The position numbers and the translations under genes were made by a program. Below are positions 24,054 through 31,568 of a stretch of 45,546 bases of DNA, one piece after another. This DNA is from Bacillota bacterium (GTDB taxonomy: Bacteria; Bacillota_I; Bacilli_A; Acholeplasmatales; Acholeplasmataceae). The stretch's first letter is position 1. Each line of letters begins with the position of its first letter. Under the pieces are notes generated by a model. That model was not told the DNA's origin. It did not search any database and was given only the letters and a program-made list of their open reading frames with translations. Location: the NCBI GenBank assembly GCA_023431045.1, contig JAEYXZ010000099.1, forward strand, positions 1-45,546, in the 5' to 3' direction.

Positions 24054-24568
24054 TATTTTATAATATAATTATATTTTTTCAATCTTTGTTTCAAACGATA
24101 TAACGAATTATACACTTGTTTTTTGGAAAGTCCAGTCGATGCGACAATATTCTCCGTTGTGTAATGCTTCACATAATAATAATCAAACATGATGGCTTCT
24201 TGTTCTGTTAACTCTGGAATTTCCATTAAGACACTTTCAAAAGGTTGCATCTTATCTTCAATCAACTCAACTTTTTCATAAAGTGTCCATCCAGGTAATT
24301 TCGATTTAAGTCTGATGAAGCGTCGTTTTAACACAAGTTCAAAGTATCTTGTGAATGTTTTATTCTTTTGTTCATTAAAACTATAGACTGTCTCTACCAA
24401 AAGAATTAGTGCTTCTTGATAAAAATCATCTTGATCTTTAGATTGAACATTGAATAAATGAATCATTTTCCAAATTAGGTTTTGATACTTACCAATCATG
24501 AGCTCAAGTGCTTTCTCATCCGAGTGCGTCTTAATTAAATAAATGAGTTCATAATCATTGGTAGGCAT
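24050..24568 (-). CDS. Sigma-70-family factor, SigH-like by position
   Basis: A 172-aa sigma-like protein. Region 2 is at ~18-70 (LMIGKYQNLIWKMIHLFNVQSKDQDDFYQEALILLVETVYSFNEQ, containing the DDFYQEA core-binding motif). FTRYFELVLKRRF matches the following helix, and region 4 is at ~118-165 (LTEQEAIMFDYYYVKHYTTENIVASTGLSKKQVYNSLYRLKQRLKKY) with a helix-turn-helix. It lies exactly where sigH lies in Bacillota (rlmB-[yacP]-sigH-rpmG-secE-nusG), so orthology is likely though the sequence has diverged. Its role without sporulation is unknown. The gene begins 8 nt after rlmB with AGGTGA upstream. Confidence 0.82.
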   Translation of the reverse strand: MPTNDYELIYLIKTHSDEKALELMIGKYQNLIWKMIHLFNVQSKDQDDFYQEALILLVETVYSFNEQKNKTFTRYFELVLKRRFIRLKSKLPGWTLYEKVELIEDKMQPFESVLMEIPELTEQEAIMFDYYYVKHYTTENIVASTGLSKKQVYNSLYRLKQRLKKYNYIIKY

Positions 24569-24576
24569 CTTTTCAC

Positions 24577-25275
24577 CTATTTGTCTAGTGTCGCGTAAAG
24601 CATGAGTGCAGTCGCAACCGATACGTTTAAGGAGTTTACCTTACCATGCATCGGTATCGATACAAGCAAGTCACATCCTCTTTTAATTAACTCTCTTAAC
24701 CCTTCACCTTCATTACCCACAACAATCGCAATCCCTTGATGATTAGGAATATCACGATAATCAGTTGTTGCTTCTCCAGCAGTACCAACAATCAAGATTC
24801 CTTCCTCTTTGAGTTTTTGCATGGTTTGATAAAGGTTTGAAACTAGAATCACTGGTACATGTTCAATTGCACCACTGGAAGTTTTAGCAACCACTCCAGT
24901 TAGTGGTACTTGATGTTTTTTCGCAACAATGATGCCATCGACTTTAGTTGCCTCAGCACTACGCATGATTGCTCCTAAATTATGAGGGTCTTGAATTTCA
25001 TCTAGAATTAGAAATCTTTGTTTCTTATTAGCATCTAAAATATCACTAAGATCATAGGTTTGATACGCTTTGACATCTGCAACTACACCTTGATGTAGGC
25101 CATTATCAGATAACTGATTTAAGACTCCTTTATTGGTTTTCTCATAATCAATATTTTGTTGATTTAGGAACGCGATGAATTTAGTGTCAGAAAACTTATC
25201 ATCCAAATAGACTTTGTAGATGGGTCTTTTAGATAAAATTGCTTCTTTTAATACATTCTTGCCATAAATAATCAT
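24577..25275 (-). CDS. rlmB: 23S rRNA 2'-O-methyltransferase RlmB (SpoU/TrmH family)
   Basis: A 232-aa SPOUT methyltransferase that modifies a guanosine in 23S rRNA. The N-terminal substrate-binding domain (IIYGKNVLKEAI...) precedes the three SpoU motifs: LDEIQDPHNLGAIMRSAEA (motif 1), IAIVVGNEGEGLRELIKRGCD (motif 2) and VSIPMHGKVNSLNVSVATALMLY (motif 3). Closely related TrmH-type enzymes cannot be fully excluded, but the cysS-mrnC-rlmB neighbourhood supports RlmB. GAGGAG precedes the ATG by 5 nt. Confidence 0.93.
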   Translation of the reverse strand: MIIYGKNVLKEAILSKRPIYKVYLDDKFSDTKFIAFLNQQNIDYEKTNKGVLNQLSDNGLHQGVVADVKAYQTYDLSDILDANKKQRFLILDEIQDPHNLGAIMRSAEATKVDGIIVAKKHQVPLTGVVAKTSSGAIEHVPVILVSNLYQTMQKLKEEGILIVGTAGEATTDYRDIPNHQGIAIVVGNEGEGLRELIKRGCDLLVSIPMHGKVNSLNVSVATALMLYATLDK

Positions 25276-25295
25276 ATTTTTCTCCTCATGGTGAG

Positions 25296-25320
25296 AAAAA
25301 GCGCAAAAGTTGCGCTTTTT
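25296..25320 (-). terminator. Intrinsic terminator after the P-type ATPase gene
   Basis: AAAAAGCGCAA-AAG-TTGCGCTTTTT is an 11-bp perfect stem with T-runs on both strands, so it can act in both directions. It lies between the ATPase stop and rlmB, whose own promoter is not obvious, so partial readthrough is likely needed for rlmB and the sigma factor. Confidence 0.85.
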
Positions 25321-27937
25321 ACTTCATATCTGAAATGACATTAACCGTCTTCTTAGCAACAATCTTAGCCCATCTCACAATATTGGTTAAAACGTATATG
25401 AGTGGATAGCTAGTATAAATTAGTACAATTAATAACAGAACTTGCGGTGCTGATAATGTTTGACCTGTCATATCGCCAATTAAGAAGAATGGTACAAAAT
25501 TAAATGCGTTTGGTAAAAGTAGGATTGCAGCAACACCTAAAGCTAATGTTCCAAAGAACATCACACCACGTTTTACATTAAGTGGAACTGAAACTGTAAA
25601 TAAGACCATAAATGCAGTTGCTGTTGCACTCACAACAATTAAGGTTGAGATGACTCTTGTATTACCAGCGTAATTCAAGCCACCGACACCAGCCATTGCA
25701 TAAATAATTAACGCATTAATAAGAACAACAAGAGCACCAGGTAAGGCATCTTTAATAATCTTCGATAAGAATTTACCAGTCACTCGGCTATTATTGTATT
25801 CAAGTGCAAGTAGGAATGATGGAACCGCAATAACTAAGAATTCCATAATCATTAACTGGATTGGTGAAATTGGATATTGTCCACCACGGATCAGTGTTGT
25901 GATCGCTAAGAACAACGTAAATAGGGTCTTTGTCAAATAGAGTTTAGCAACTCTTTGGATGTTATTAATGACACGACGACCTTCAGATACAACTTTAGGC
26001 ATCGATGCAAAATTAGAATCCATTAAGACTAAGTGAGATACATTTCTTGCTGCTTCTGAACCTGATGCCATCGCAACCGATGTATCCGCTTCTTTAAGGG
26101 CAAGAATATCATTCACACCATCACCAGTCATTGCTACGACGTGACCGTTATTTTTCATTGATTCGATTAATAATTTCTTTTGATGTGGAGAGACGCGTCC
26201 AAAGACAGAATATTTGTTTGCAACTCTCACGACTTCTTTATCTGATAGACCATCAAGTGAAATATAATTTTCAGCATTAAGAATACCAGCTCGTTGTGAG
26301 ATTCTTGAAACTGTTAGTGGATTATCACCAGAGATAACTTTAACATCAACACCATTTTTCTTGAAATAATCAATCGTGTCTGGTGCATCTGCACGAATTG
26401 TATCTTCAATCATAATCAATGCAATTGGTACTAATTTACCTTGAAGCTGATTATTAGCGATTGGTTCTTCCGTTCTTGCGATAACCAAGACGCGGTATCC
26501 TTCTTGAGCTTGTTTTTCAACTTCGTTTGCAATTAGATGATATTGATCTTTTAAAACAAATTCAGGTGCTCCTAAAGCATAAGTACCATATTTTTCAAAT
26601 TCAACTGCAGAGTATTTTCTTGCACTTGAAAATGATATTAAAGCTTTATGACGAATGCGTTTAGCATTACCAAAGCGTTCAAGTAATGCTTCAGAAGTTA
26701 AGTTTTGATCGTTTTGCGCATTTAAAATTGCTGATACTAAACTCTTTAATGGTAACTCAGGTTTGGATTCAAATTCAATCACTGATTTAACAGTCATTGT
26801 GCCATCAGTAATGGTACCCGTCTTATCTAAACATAATGTGTCAATACGAGCAAGCATTTCAATACAGTATAATTCTTGAACTAATGTGTTGTTTTGACCG
26901 AGTCTAACAACCCCAACTGCAAGTGCAACAGAGGTTAGTAAGAATAGTCCAGATGGAATCATACCGATTACAGCACCAGCGGTTGCTACAACTGACTCTG
27001 TATACCCAGTATGTCCAACCACATACATGTTGTAGAATAATGCAGCACCAATTGGTAAAATGAATACCCCAATGGTTCTAATGATAACTTTTAATGAATT
27101 GAATATATCTGATTTTGGTTTCTTATATTTTCTAGCTTGTGACGTTAATTTTTCAATGTATATATCGTTACCGATTGCAGTTGCTTGAGAATAACAAGCA
27201 CCTGAAATGACAAATGATCCAGAATAGAGTGTATCTCCTGCTTTTTTAATGATTGGATCTGATTCACCTGTTAATAGTGATTCATTGACTTCAATCGTTC
27301 CTTCTCTAACAACCGCATCAACTATAATTTGTTTACCAGAAGTTAAATGGAGAATATCATCAATGACGACATCAGTAATCGCGATTTCTTGTTCCATTCC
27401 ATCACGAACAACCGCCGCTGTTGGTGCAGATAGTAACGAAAGTTTATCAATCATCTTCTTCGCGTTAACTTCTTGAATGATACCGATGATGGTGTTAATT
27501 GTTACGATAACAACCGAAAAAGTTTGAGTGAATTGTTGAACAGTGATTAACCATACTGCGATTGCAAAAATTAATAAGTTAAAGAATGTAAAGACGTTAG
27601 AAATGATAATTCCACCAATCGTCTTTGTACTACCTTTATCAGAGACGTTTGTTAAACCAGCTAATTGTCTTTGTTCAACATGATCGGAAGTTAAACCAAG
27701 TTTTACTTCAGGATTATATCTTTCAACCAAAATCTCTTCACGTTTTTTAATACGAGCTGGTATTTTAGCTTCTTTTGGTTCTCTTGCGATACTAGATAAG
27801 CCTAAAGGATCCCCACTCATCGCTAATGGTTCTTCAACGACGACTGTTTTTGGACCTTTTTGTTTTACTTTTTTAGTTTCGTTCTTACCATCATCAATGA
27901 TGGCAAGTAACTCATTTTGGCTTGTCTCTTTTGGCAT
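25319..27937 (-). CDS. P-type cation-transporting ATPase (CtpE/Exp7-like)
   Basis: An 872-aa membrane pump. The N-terminal ~110 residues are hydrophilic and Lys/Glu-rich. LLTGESDPIIK is the actuator-domain TGES loop. The phosphorylation site is the Asp of CLDKTGTITDGT near residue 371, and the hinge TGDGVNDILALKEADTSVAMASGS lies near 604. The helix-4 sequence MIPSGLFLLTSVALA has Ser where Ca2+ pumps such as SERCA and PMR1 have PEGL; this resembles CtpE/Exp7-type ATPases, for which Ca2+ uptake has been proposed. The ion is therefore uncertain. It starts 12 nt after the mrnC stop with AAGGTGA and sits as an insertion in the conserved cysS-mrnC-rlmB order. Confidence 0.9.
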   Translation of the reverse strand: MPKETSQNELLAIIDDGKNETKKVKQKGPKTVVVEEPLAMSGDPLGLSSIAREPKEAKIPARIKKREEILVERYNPEVKLGLTSDHVEQRQLAGLTNVSDKGSTKTIGGIIISNVFTFFNLLIFAIAVWLITVQQFTQTFSVVIVTINTIIGIIQEVNAKKMIDKLSLLSAPTAAVVRDGMEQEIAITDVVIDDILHLTSGKQIIVDAVVREGTIEVNESLLTGESDPIIKKAGDTLYSGSFVISGACYSQATAIGNDIYIEKLTSQARKYKKPKSDIFNSLKVIIRTIGVFILPIGAALFYNMYVVGHTGYTESVVATAGAVIGMIPSGLFLLTSVALAVGVVRLGQNNTLVQELYCIEMLARIDTLCLDKTGTITDGTMTVKSVIEFESKPELPLKSLVSAILNAQNDQNLTSEALLERFGNAKRIRHKALISFSSARKYSAVEFEKYGTYALGAPEFVLKDQYHLIANEVEKQAQEGYRVLVIARTEEPIANNQLQGKLVPIALIMIEDTIRADAPDTIDYFKKNGVDVKVISGDNPLTVSRISQRAGILNAENYISLDGLSDKEVVRVANKYSVFGRVSPHQKKLLIESMKNNGHVVAMTGDGVNDILALKEADTSVAMASGSEAARNVSHLVLMDSNFASMPKVVSEGRRVINNIQRVAKLYLTKTLFTLFLAITTLIRGGQYPISPIQLMIMEFLVIAVPSFLLALEYNNSRVTGKFLSKIIKDALPGALVVLINALIIYAMAGVGGLNYAGNTRVISTLIVVSATATAFMVLFTVSVPLNVKRGVMFFGTLALGVAAILLLPNAFNFVPFFLIGDMTGQTLSAPQVLLLIVLIYTSYPLIYVLTNIVRWAKIVAKKTVNVISDMK

Positions 27938-27949
27938 ATATACTTCACC

Positions 27950-28315
27950 TTAACTTTTTTCAATATACTCGATTGCCATTGCAATGAGTTCTAAACATCT
28001 TGGCTCGTTTTCTATCGATAAGAATCCGATTAAGCTTTCAAACCCTGTTGCTTGTTGATAGGTTAAACCGTCAACATTCTTACGACCGAAATGTGCACCA
28101 TTTCTGCCATGTTTGAAAGCATCTAATTCTCGTTCGGATAAAACCTGGTGTTCCATCCAATGCGCTATAATTTTAGCCTGTGCTTTACTTGATGTAAAGC
28201 GGATTGCTTGTTTATGCAGGACATCAACTTTTGTTAACCCTTTTTGGAGTAAATATTTTCTAATTTGGAGTTCATAGAATGAATCCCCTAAATAGGCGTA
28301 AGATAAACCGTTCAA
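27950..28315 (-). CDS. mrnC: Mini-ribonuclease III (23S rRNA maturation)
   Basis: A 121-aa RNase III-type catalytic domain without a dsRNA-binding domain. The active-site Asp is in LSYAYLGDSFYELQIRKYL (Asp11); KHGRNGAHFGRKNVDGLTYQQATGFESLIGFL contains the second conserved helix with its Glu. It acts on 23S rRNA precursors. The start is unusual: TTG at 28315, one codon after the cysS TAA and in the same frame. The protein begins at the LNGL that is preceded by ~13 residues in Bacillus MrnC, so the N-terminus is short. Position directly after cysS is conserved in Bacillota. Confidence 0.9.
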   Translation of the reverse strand: MNGLSYAYLGDSFYELQIRKYLLQKGLTKVDVLHKQAIRFTSSKAQAKIIAHWMEHQVLSERELDAFKHGRNGAHFGRKNVDGLTYQQATGFESLIGFLSIENEPRCLELIAMAIEYIEKS

Positions 28316-28318
28316 AAG

Positions 28319-29623
28319 TTAAATCCATCCCTTTTCAACTAAATTTTGACGCAATGAATCTGCTAATTGATAATTTTTATTATCTCTTGCTTGTTTCCAA
28401 GCATGATAAGTTTTTAAATCCTCGTTCGTAAATGCGTTGACTTTTGGTTCAATTCCTAAAACGCTTAGTATGGTTAGAACACTGTTTAATAATGGTTGAT
28501 TCTTATCTTTGTTGAGTGTTTTAACAGCTTCGTCTAATAAAGTCACGACCGCTGGGGTTTTAAAATCATCATCCATGAGTTTAATAAATGCATCCAACAA
28601 TGCTTGATCCTTTTCATCTGTTTTTGTTTCTTCAGCACTAAAGTAGAAGGATAAGCGATTAATTGTATATGATATTTTATCATATGTTTTCTGATATTGA
28701 GTCATCAACTCATCACTAAAATGAATTGGATTACGATAATGATGTGCAAGTAACATAAAACGGTATGAACCAGCATCATAACTTGCTAGTAAATCTTTCA
28801 CTTTGATCACATTTCCAAGTGATTTACTCATCTTCTCACTACCCATATCGAGTCGTCCAACATGCATCCAATAATTTGCTAAATGGTGATGGCTGTGCGC
28901 TTGTGACTGGGCTATCTCATTTTCATGATGTGGGAATTTTAAATCAAAACCACCACCATGTATATCAAGTTGATCACCAAAAAGTTCATCATTCATCACT
29001 GCACATTCAGTATGCCATCCAGGTCTTCCCATACCCCAAGGTGCATCATAGGTAATGCCTTCTTTGGTAAACTTCCATAAAGCAAAATCAATCGTGTCTT
29101 CCTTATCTTCTTCCAAATCAATTCGAACACCTTTTCTAAGTTCATCTATCTTTTGATTTGAAAGCATTCCATAATCATTCACTTTAGAAACTCTAAAATA
29201 GACACCGCTTGGTTTTACATAAGCATAATCGGTATCTATTAGTTTTTGGATATAGGTGACCATTTCCGTTAAGTAATGCGTTGCATAAGGTGTTAAATTT
29301 GGGATTTCACTGCCGGTATTTTTAACGACGTCAAAAAATGCCTCACTAAACTTTTTAGCGATATCTTTTTCGGTTTGGTTCGTATTAATTGCCTTTGCAA
29401 TAATCCGATCATCGACATCAGTGATATTTGTTGCATAGGTCACTTTAAACCCTCTAAAACTTAAATAGCGTTTTAGAACATCAAAAAATACAACCGGACG
29501 TCCATTACCAATATGGATGTCATCATAAACGGTTGGTCCACAGACATACATATTAACTGAATTCGCTTGATTTGGTTTAAATGTTTCCACTTGATTGGTG
29601 AGTGAATTGTATATTTTTAACAT
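28319..29623 (-). CDS. cysS: Cysteinyl-tRNA synthetase
   Basis: A 434-aa class I synthetase from the ATG at 29623, which has AGGAG 8 nt upstream; an in-frame upstream ATG lacks a site. The HIGH motif is IHIGNGRP and KMSKS is SEKMSKSLGN. The zinc ligands are retained: Cys in YVCGPTVYDD, Cys in WHTECAVMND, and His in FDLKFPHHENEIAQ. The C-terminal DALR domain is shorter than in many bacteria. The mrnC reading frame follows in the same frame after the stop. Confidence 0.97.
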   Translation of the reverse strand: MLKIYNSLTNQVETFKPNQANSVNMYVCGPTVYDDIHIGNGRPVVFFDVLKRYLSFRGFKVTYATNITDVDDRIIAKAINTNQTEKDIAKKFSEAFFDVVKNTGSEIPNLTPYATHYLTEMVTYIQKLIDTDYAYVKPSGVYFRVSKVNDYGMLSNQKIDELRKGVRIDLEEDKEDTIDFALWKFTKEGITYDAPWGMGRPGWHTECAVMNDELFGDQLDIHGGGFDLKFPHHENEIAQSQAHSHHHLANYWMHVGRLDMGSEKMSKSLGNVIKVKDLLASYDAGSYRFMLLAHHYRNPIHFSDELMTQYQKTYDKISYTINRLSFYFSAEETKTDEKDQALLDAFIKLMDDDFKTPAVVTLLDEAVKTLNKDKNQPLLNSVLTILSVLGIEPKVNAFTNEDLKTYHAWKQARDNKNYQLADSLRQNLVEKGWI

Positions 29624-29648
29624 AGTTAAAGCTCCTAGCTCATACCTC

Positions 29649-29677
29649 ATTATACATTATATGAAGCCATTTCACAA
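29649..29677 (-). promoter_or_regulatory. cysS promoter
   Basis: TTGTGA (29672-29677), a 17-nt spacer and TATAAT (29649-29654) on the minus strand. A second TATAAT (29656-29661) overlaps. It lies between the nuclease stop and the cysS ribosome-binding site. Confidence 0.75.
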
Positions 29678-29681
29678 TGCT

Positions 29682-31502
29682 TTAGACGATTTGTCGTAAT
29701 TTGTCTAGGATTGCAACCATCGCCCATGTATCTTGTTTACAGTAATAAAGAAGGGCTTGTTTTTTTAGTTTAAATTCTTCTGGTTTCATGGTTGGAAATT
29801 GAGCATAAACAACAACAGCATCCGTTCCATTTGATACATCAAGTCCTTTATAAGTTAACTCTGGAACAAATATTGGTAAAACCTTTTTAATCGAGTATGA
29901 ACCTTGAAGATTTTCATGATAATACATGATACCCGAATCCTTACCAAATAAACCTTTATTGCCCCTTAAAAGATGCATTAAATCATACGTTCTATCGACC
30001 ATGCTTAATAACTTCTTTTCATATGCAGGAAATATTTTAGCTAGTTCTTTCATGCGTGATTTCTCAAATCCATAATTATATGCAATGATTGTTCCCTCAT
30101 CACCAACACTATCAACCAAAGCTTTAACTAATGCTTCTCTTTGATCTTCATGTGTGGTTGCAAGAAACTCAGTATGATCTTTTTCTTTATCACAAACCCC
30201 TGGCGCTCTTTCAATATGAAGTGAGAATTGAAAGACGGATTGGTCATATGGTCTCTCCCCTTTAAAGCGTGGTAGTGGCCCTGGGAAGGTTTCAAAATCT
30301 AAATGGTAAAGTGGATACTTTAAATCATTAATAGCGCCTTTAATGGCATCTTTGTTGATATATGGTTGATGGGTTGAAACAACCTCATACTGAATTTGGT
30401 TAGAACTTCGTTTTAACCAGCTATAAGGGACGTCAAGCAGTCCGACCATCCCTTCATTAATGAGTTCGTAAAGTTGACGTTTGTTACCCTCATCATCAAC
30501 AAAACCAGCACTCGCAGTCATGTAGGTAAAGATTGAATACTTTTCTGGCATGATCTCACCATGACATAAATCATAGAAGATACATTGTCTTGCATCCTTT
30601 CTTTGACAATGCTTACCCACTGGGACGTGTGAGGCTTGCATCCGGTCAAGATGTGACATCACTATTTCACAATCCGCTTTTACTTGTTCCATCATTTGAT
30701 CCGTTAGCCAGGTAACATCAATTAATGTGATAATATCATCAGTGTATAATGGCTCATTAAAGGCGTCCTTACGACCATCATAAACATATTCTCTATTCAA
30801 TACCGCTAAGTAATACTCAGTTGGTTTCTTGATATTCTTCTCTTCTTCAATAACAAATCTTTGATACGCAATATCATAAACATAACGACCCATTTTATCG
30901 AGTCTTTCCATGAGCTTTTTAAGCTTTTCATAATAAGCTTCATTGACTTCAAACCCCATTGTGTGTCTTAATCTTAGAATACCATCTGGGCTAACAATAA
31001 AAACACTTTCTTTTTCACCTTTTTGAACAACGTATTCTAATTCACGATATTTTTTGGATGTGGTTGCTTTCGATTCAATGACACGAATCTTAATTTCATC
31101 CTCTTGATAACCATCTAGAAATGCATAAAAACGATATCCCTCAATTTCTGTTTCAAAACGTTTTTGATCAGCTGTATTCAGTGAGTATTTAATGTCACCT
31201 TTAAAGAGATTTCTAACTTTGATTGCGGATAATTCCTCAATCTTTTGATAGAAAGGCATCATGACATCAAGTTGTGGATTTTCACGTTCAATTAAGTTAA
31301 TTTCTTCATCCGCATCATCATCGTAATCATACATTGAATCAATTAAGACTTGTCTTTTGTATTTATTTTCTTCACTAATTAAATCATCTAAATCTTCAGA
31401 AAAAGAAACAAGCGCATCTTCTCTTTGTTTATAAATTTCGTAGAGTGCTGCAAAGCGCTCGCATCGTAAATAATTTAAGAATCGAGTTTTAGATATTTTC
31501 AT
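29682..31502 (-). CDS. DUF2779 protein: Cas4-like Fe-S nuclease fused to a DEDD exonuclease
   Basis: A 606-aa protein of the DUF2779 type with two nuclease-like parts. The N-terminal part resembles Cas4/AddB nucleases: Cys14 in LNYLRCERFAALY, the D...ExK triad as Asp130 in FLDGYQ and Glu143/Lys145 in VIESKAT, and a Cys group at 299, 307 and 313 (KHCQRKDARQCIFYDLCHG). With Cys14 these could bind a [4Fe-4S] cluster. The C-terminal part has DEDD motifs: Asp402/Glu404 in HLDFETFPG, IIAYNYGFEKSRM, and YCKQDTWAM. Substrate and role are not known. It has its own TATAAT (31523-31528) and AAGGAG (31511-31516). No CRISPR or cas gene is nearby. Confidence 0.85.
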   Translation of the reverse strand: MKISKTRFLNYLRCERFAALYEIYKQREDALVSFSEDLDDLISEENKYKRQVLIDSMYDYDDDADEEINLIERENPQLDVMMPFYQKIEELSAIKVRNLFKGDIKYSLNTADQKRFETEIEGYRFYAFLDGYQEDEIKIRVIESKATTSKKYRELEYVVQKGEKESVFIVSPDGILRLRHTMGFEVNEAYYEKLKKLMERLDKMGRYVYDIAYQRFVIEEEKNIKKPTEYYLAVLNREYVYDGRKDAFNEPLYTDDIITLIDVTWLTDQMMEQVKADCEIVMSHLDRMQASHVPVGKHCQRKDARQCIFYDLCHGEIMPEKYSIFTYMTASAGFVDDEGNKRQLYELINEGMVGLLDVPYSWLKRSSNQIQYEVVSTHQPYINKDAIKGAINDLKYPLYHLDFETFPGPLPRFKGERPYDQSVFQFSLHIERAPGVCDKEKDHTEFLATTHEDQREALVKALVDSVGDEGTIIAYNYGFEKSRMKELAKIFPAYEKKLLSMVDRTYDLMHLLRGNKGLFGKDSGIMYYHENLQGSYSIKKVLPIFVPELTYKGLDVSNGTDAVVVYAQFPTMKPEEFKLKKQALLYYCKQDTWAMVAILDKLRQIV

Positions 31503-31510
31503 ATAATTAA

Positions 31511-31528
31511 CTCCTTATCCCCATTATA
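31511..31528 (-). promoter_or_regulatory. -10 element and RBS of the DUF2779 gene
   Basis: TATAAT at 31523-31528 and AAGGAG at 31511-31516 on the minus strand. The -35 would fall in the terminator of the upstream gene. The -10 is only ~21 nt from the ATG, so the leader is very short. Confidence 0.5.
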
Positions 31529-31529
31529 C

Positions 31530-31555
31530 AAAAAAAGCGAGATTAACTCGCTTTT
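31530..31555 (-). terminator. Intrinsic terminator of the gltX-lipoprotein operon
   Basis: On the minus strand AAAAGCGAG-TTAAT-CTCGCTTTT is followed by more Ts. Confidence 0.88.
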
Positions 31556-31568
31556 AAAGTCTAAATAA

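Noticed and set aside
29682..31502. Part of a CRISPR-Cas system because of the Cas4-like domain
   Set aside because: No repeat-spacer array or other cas gene is present, and DUF2779 proteins occur independently of CRISPR.
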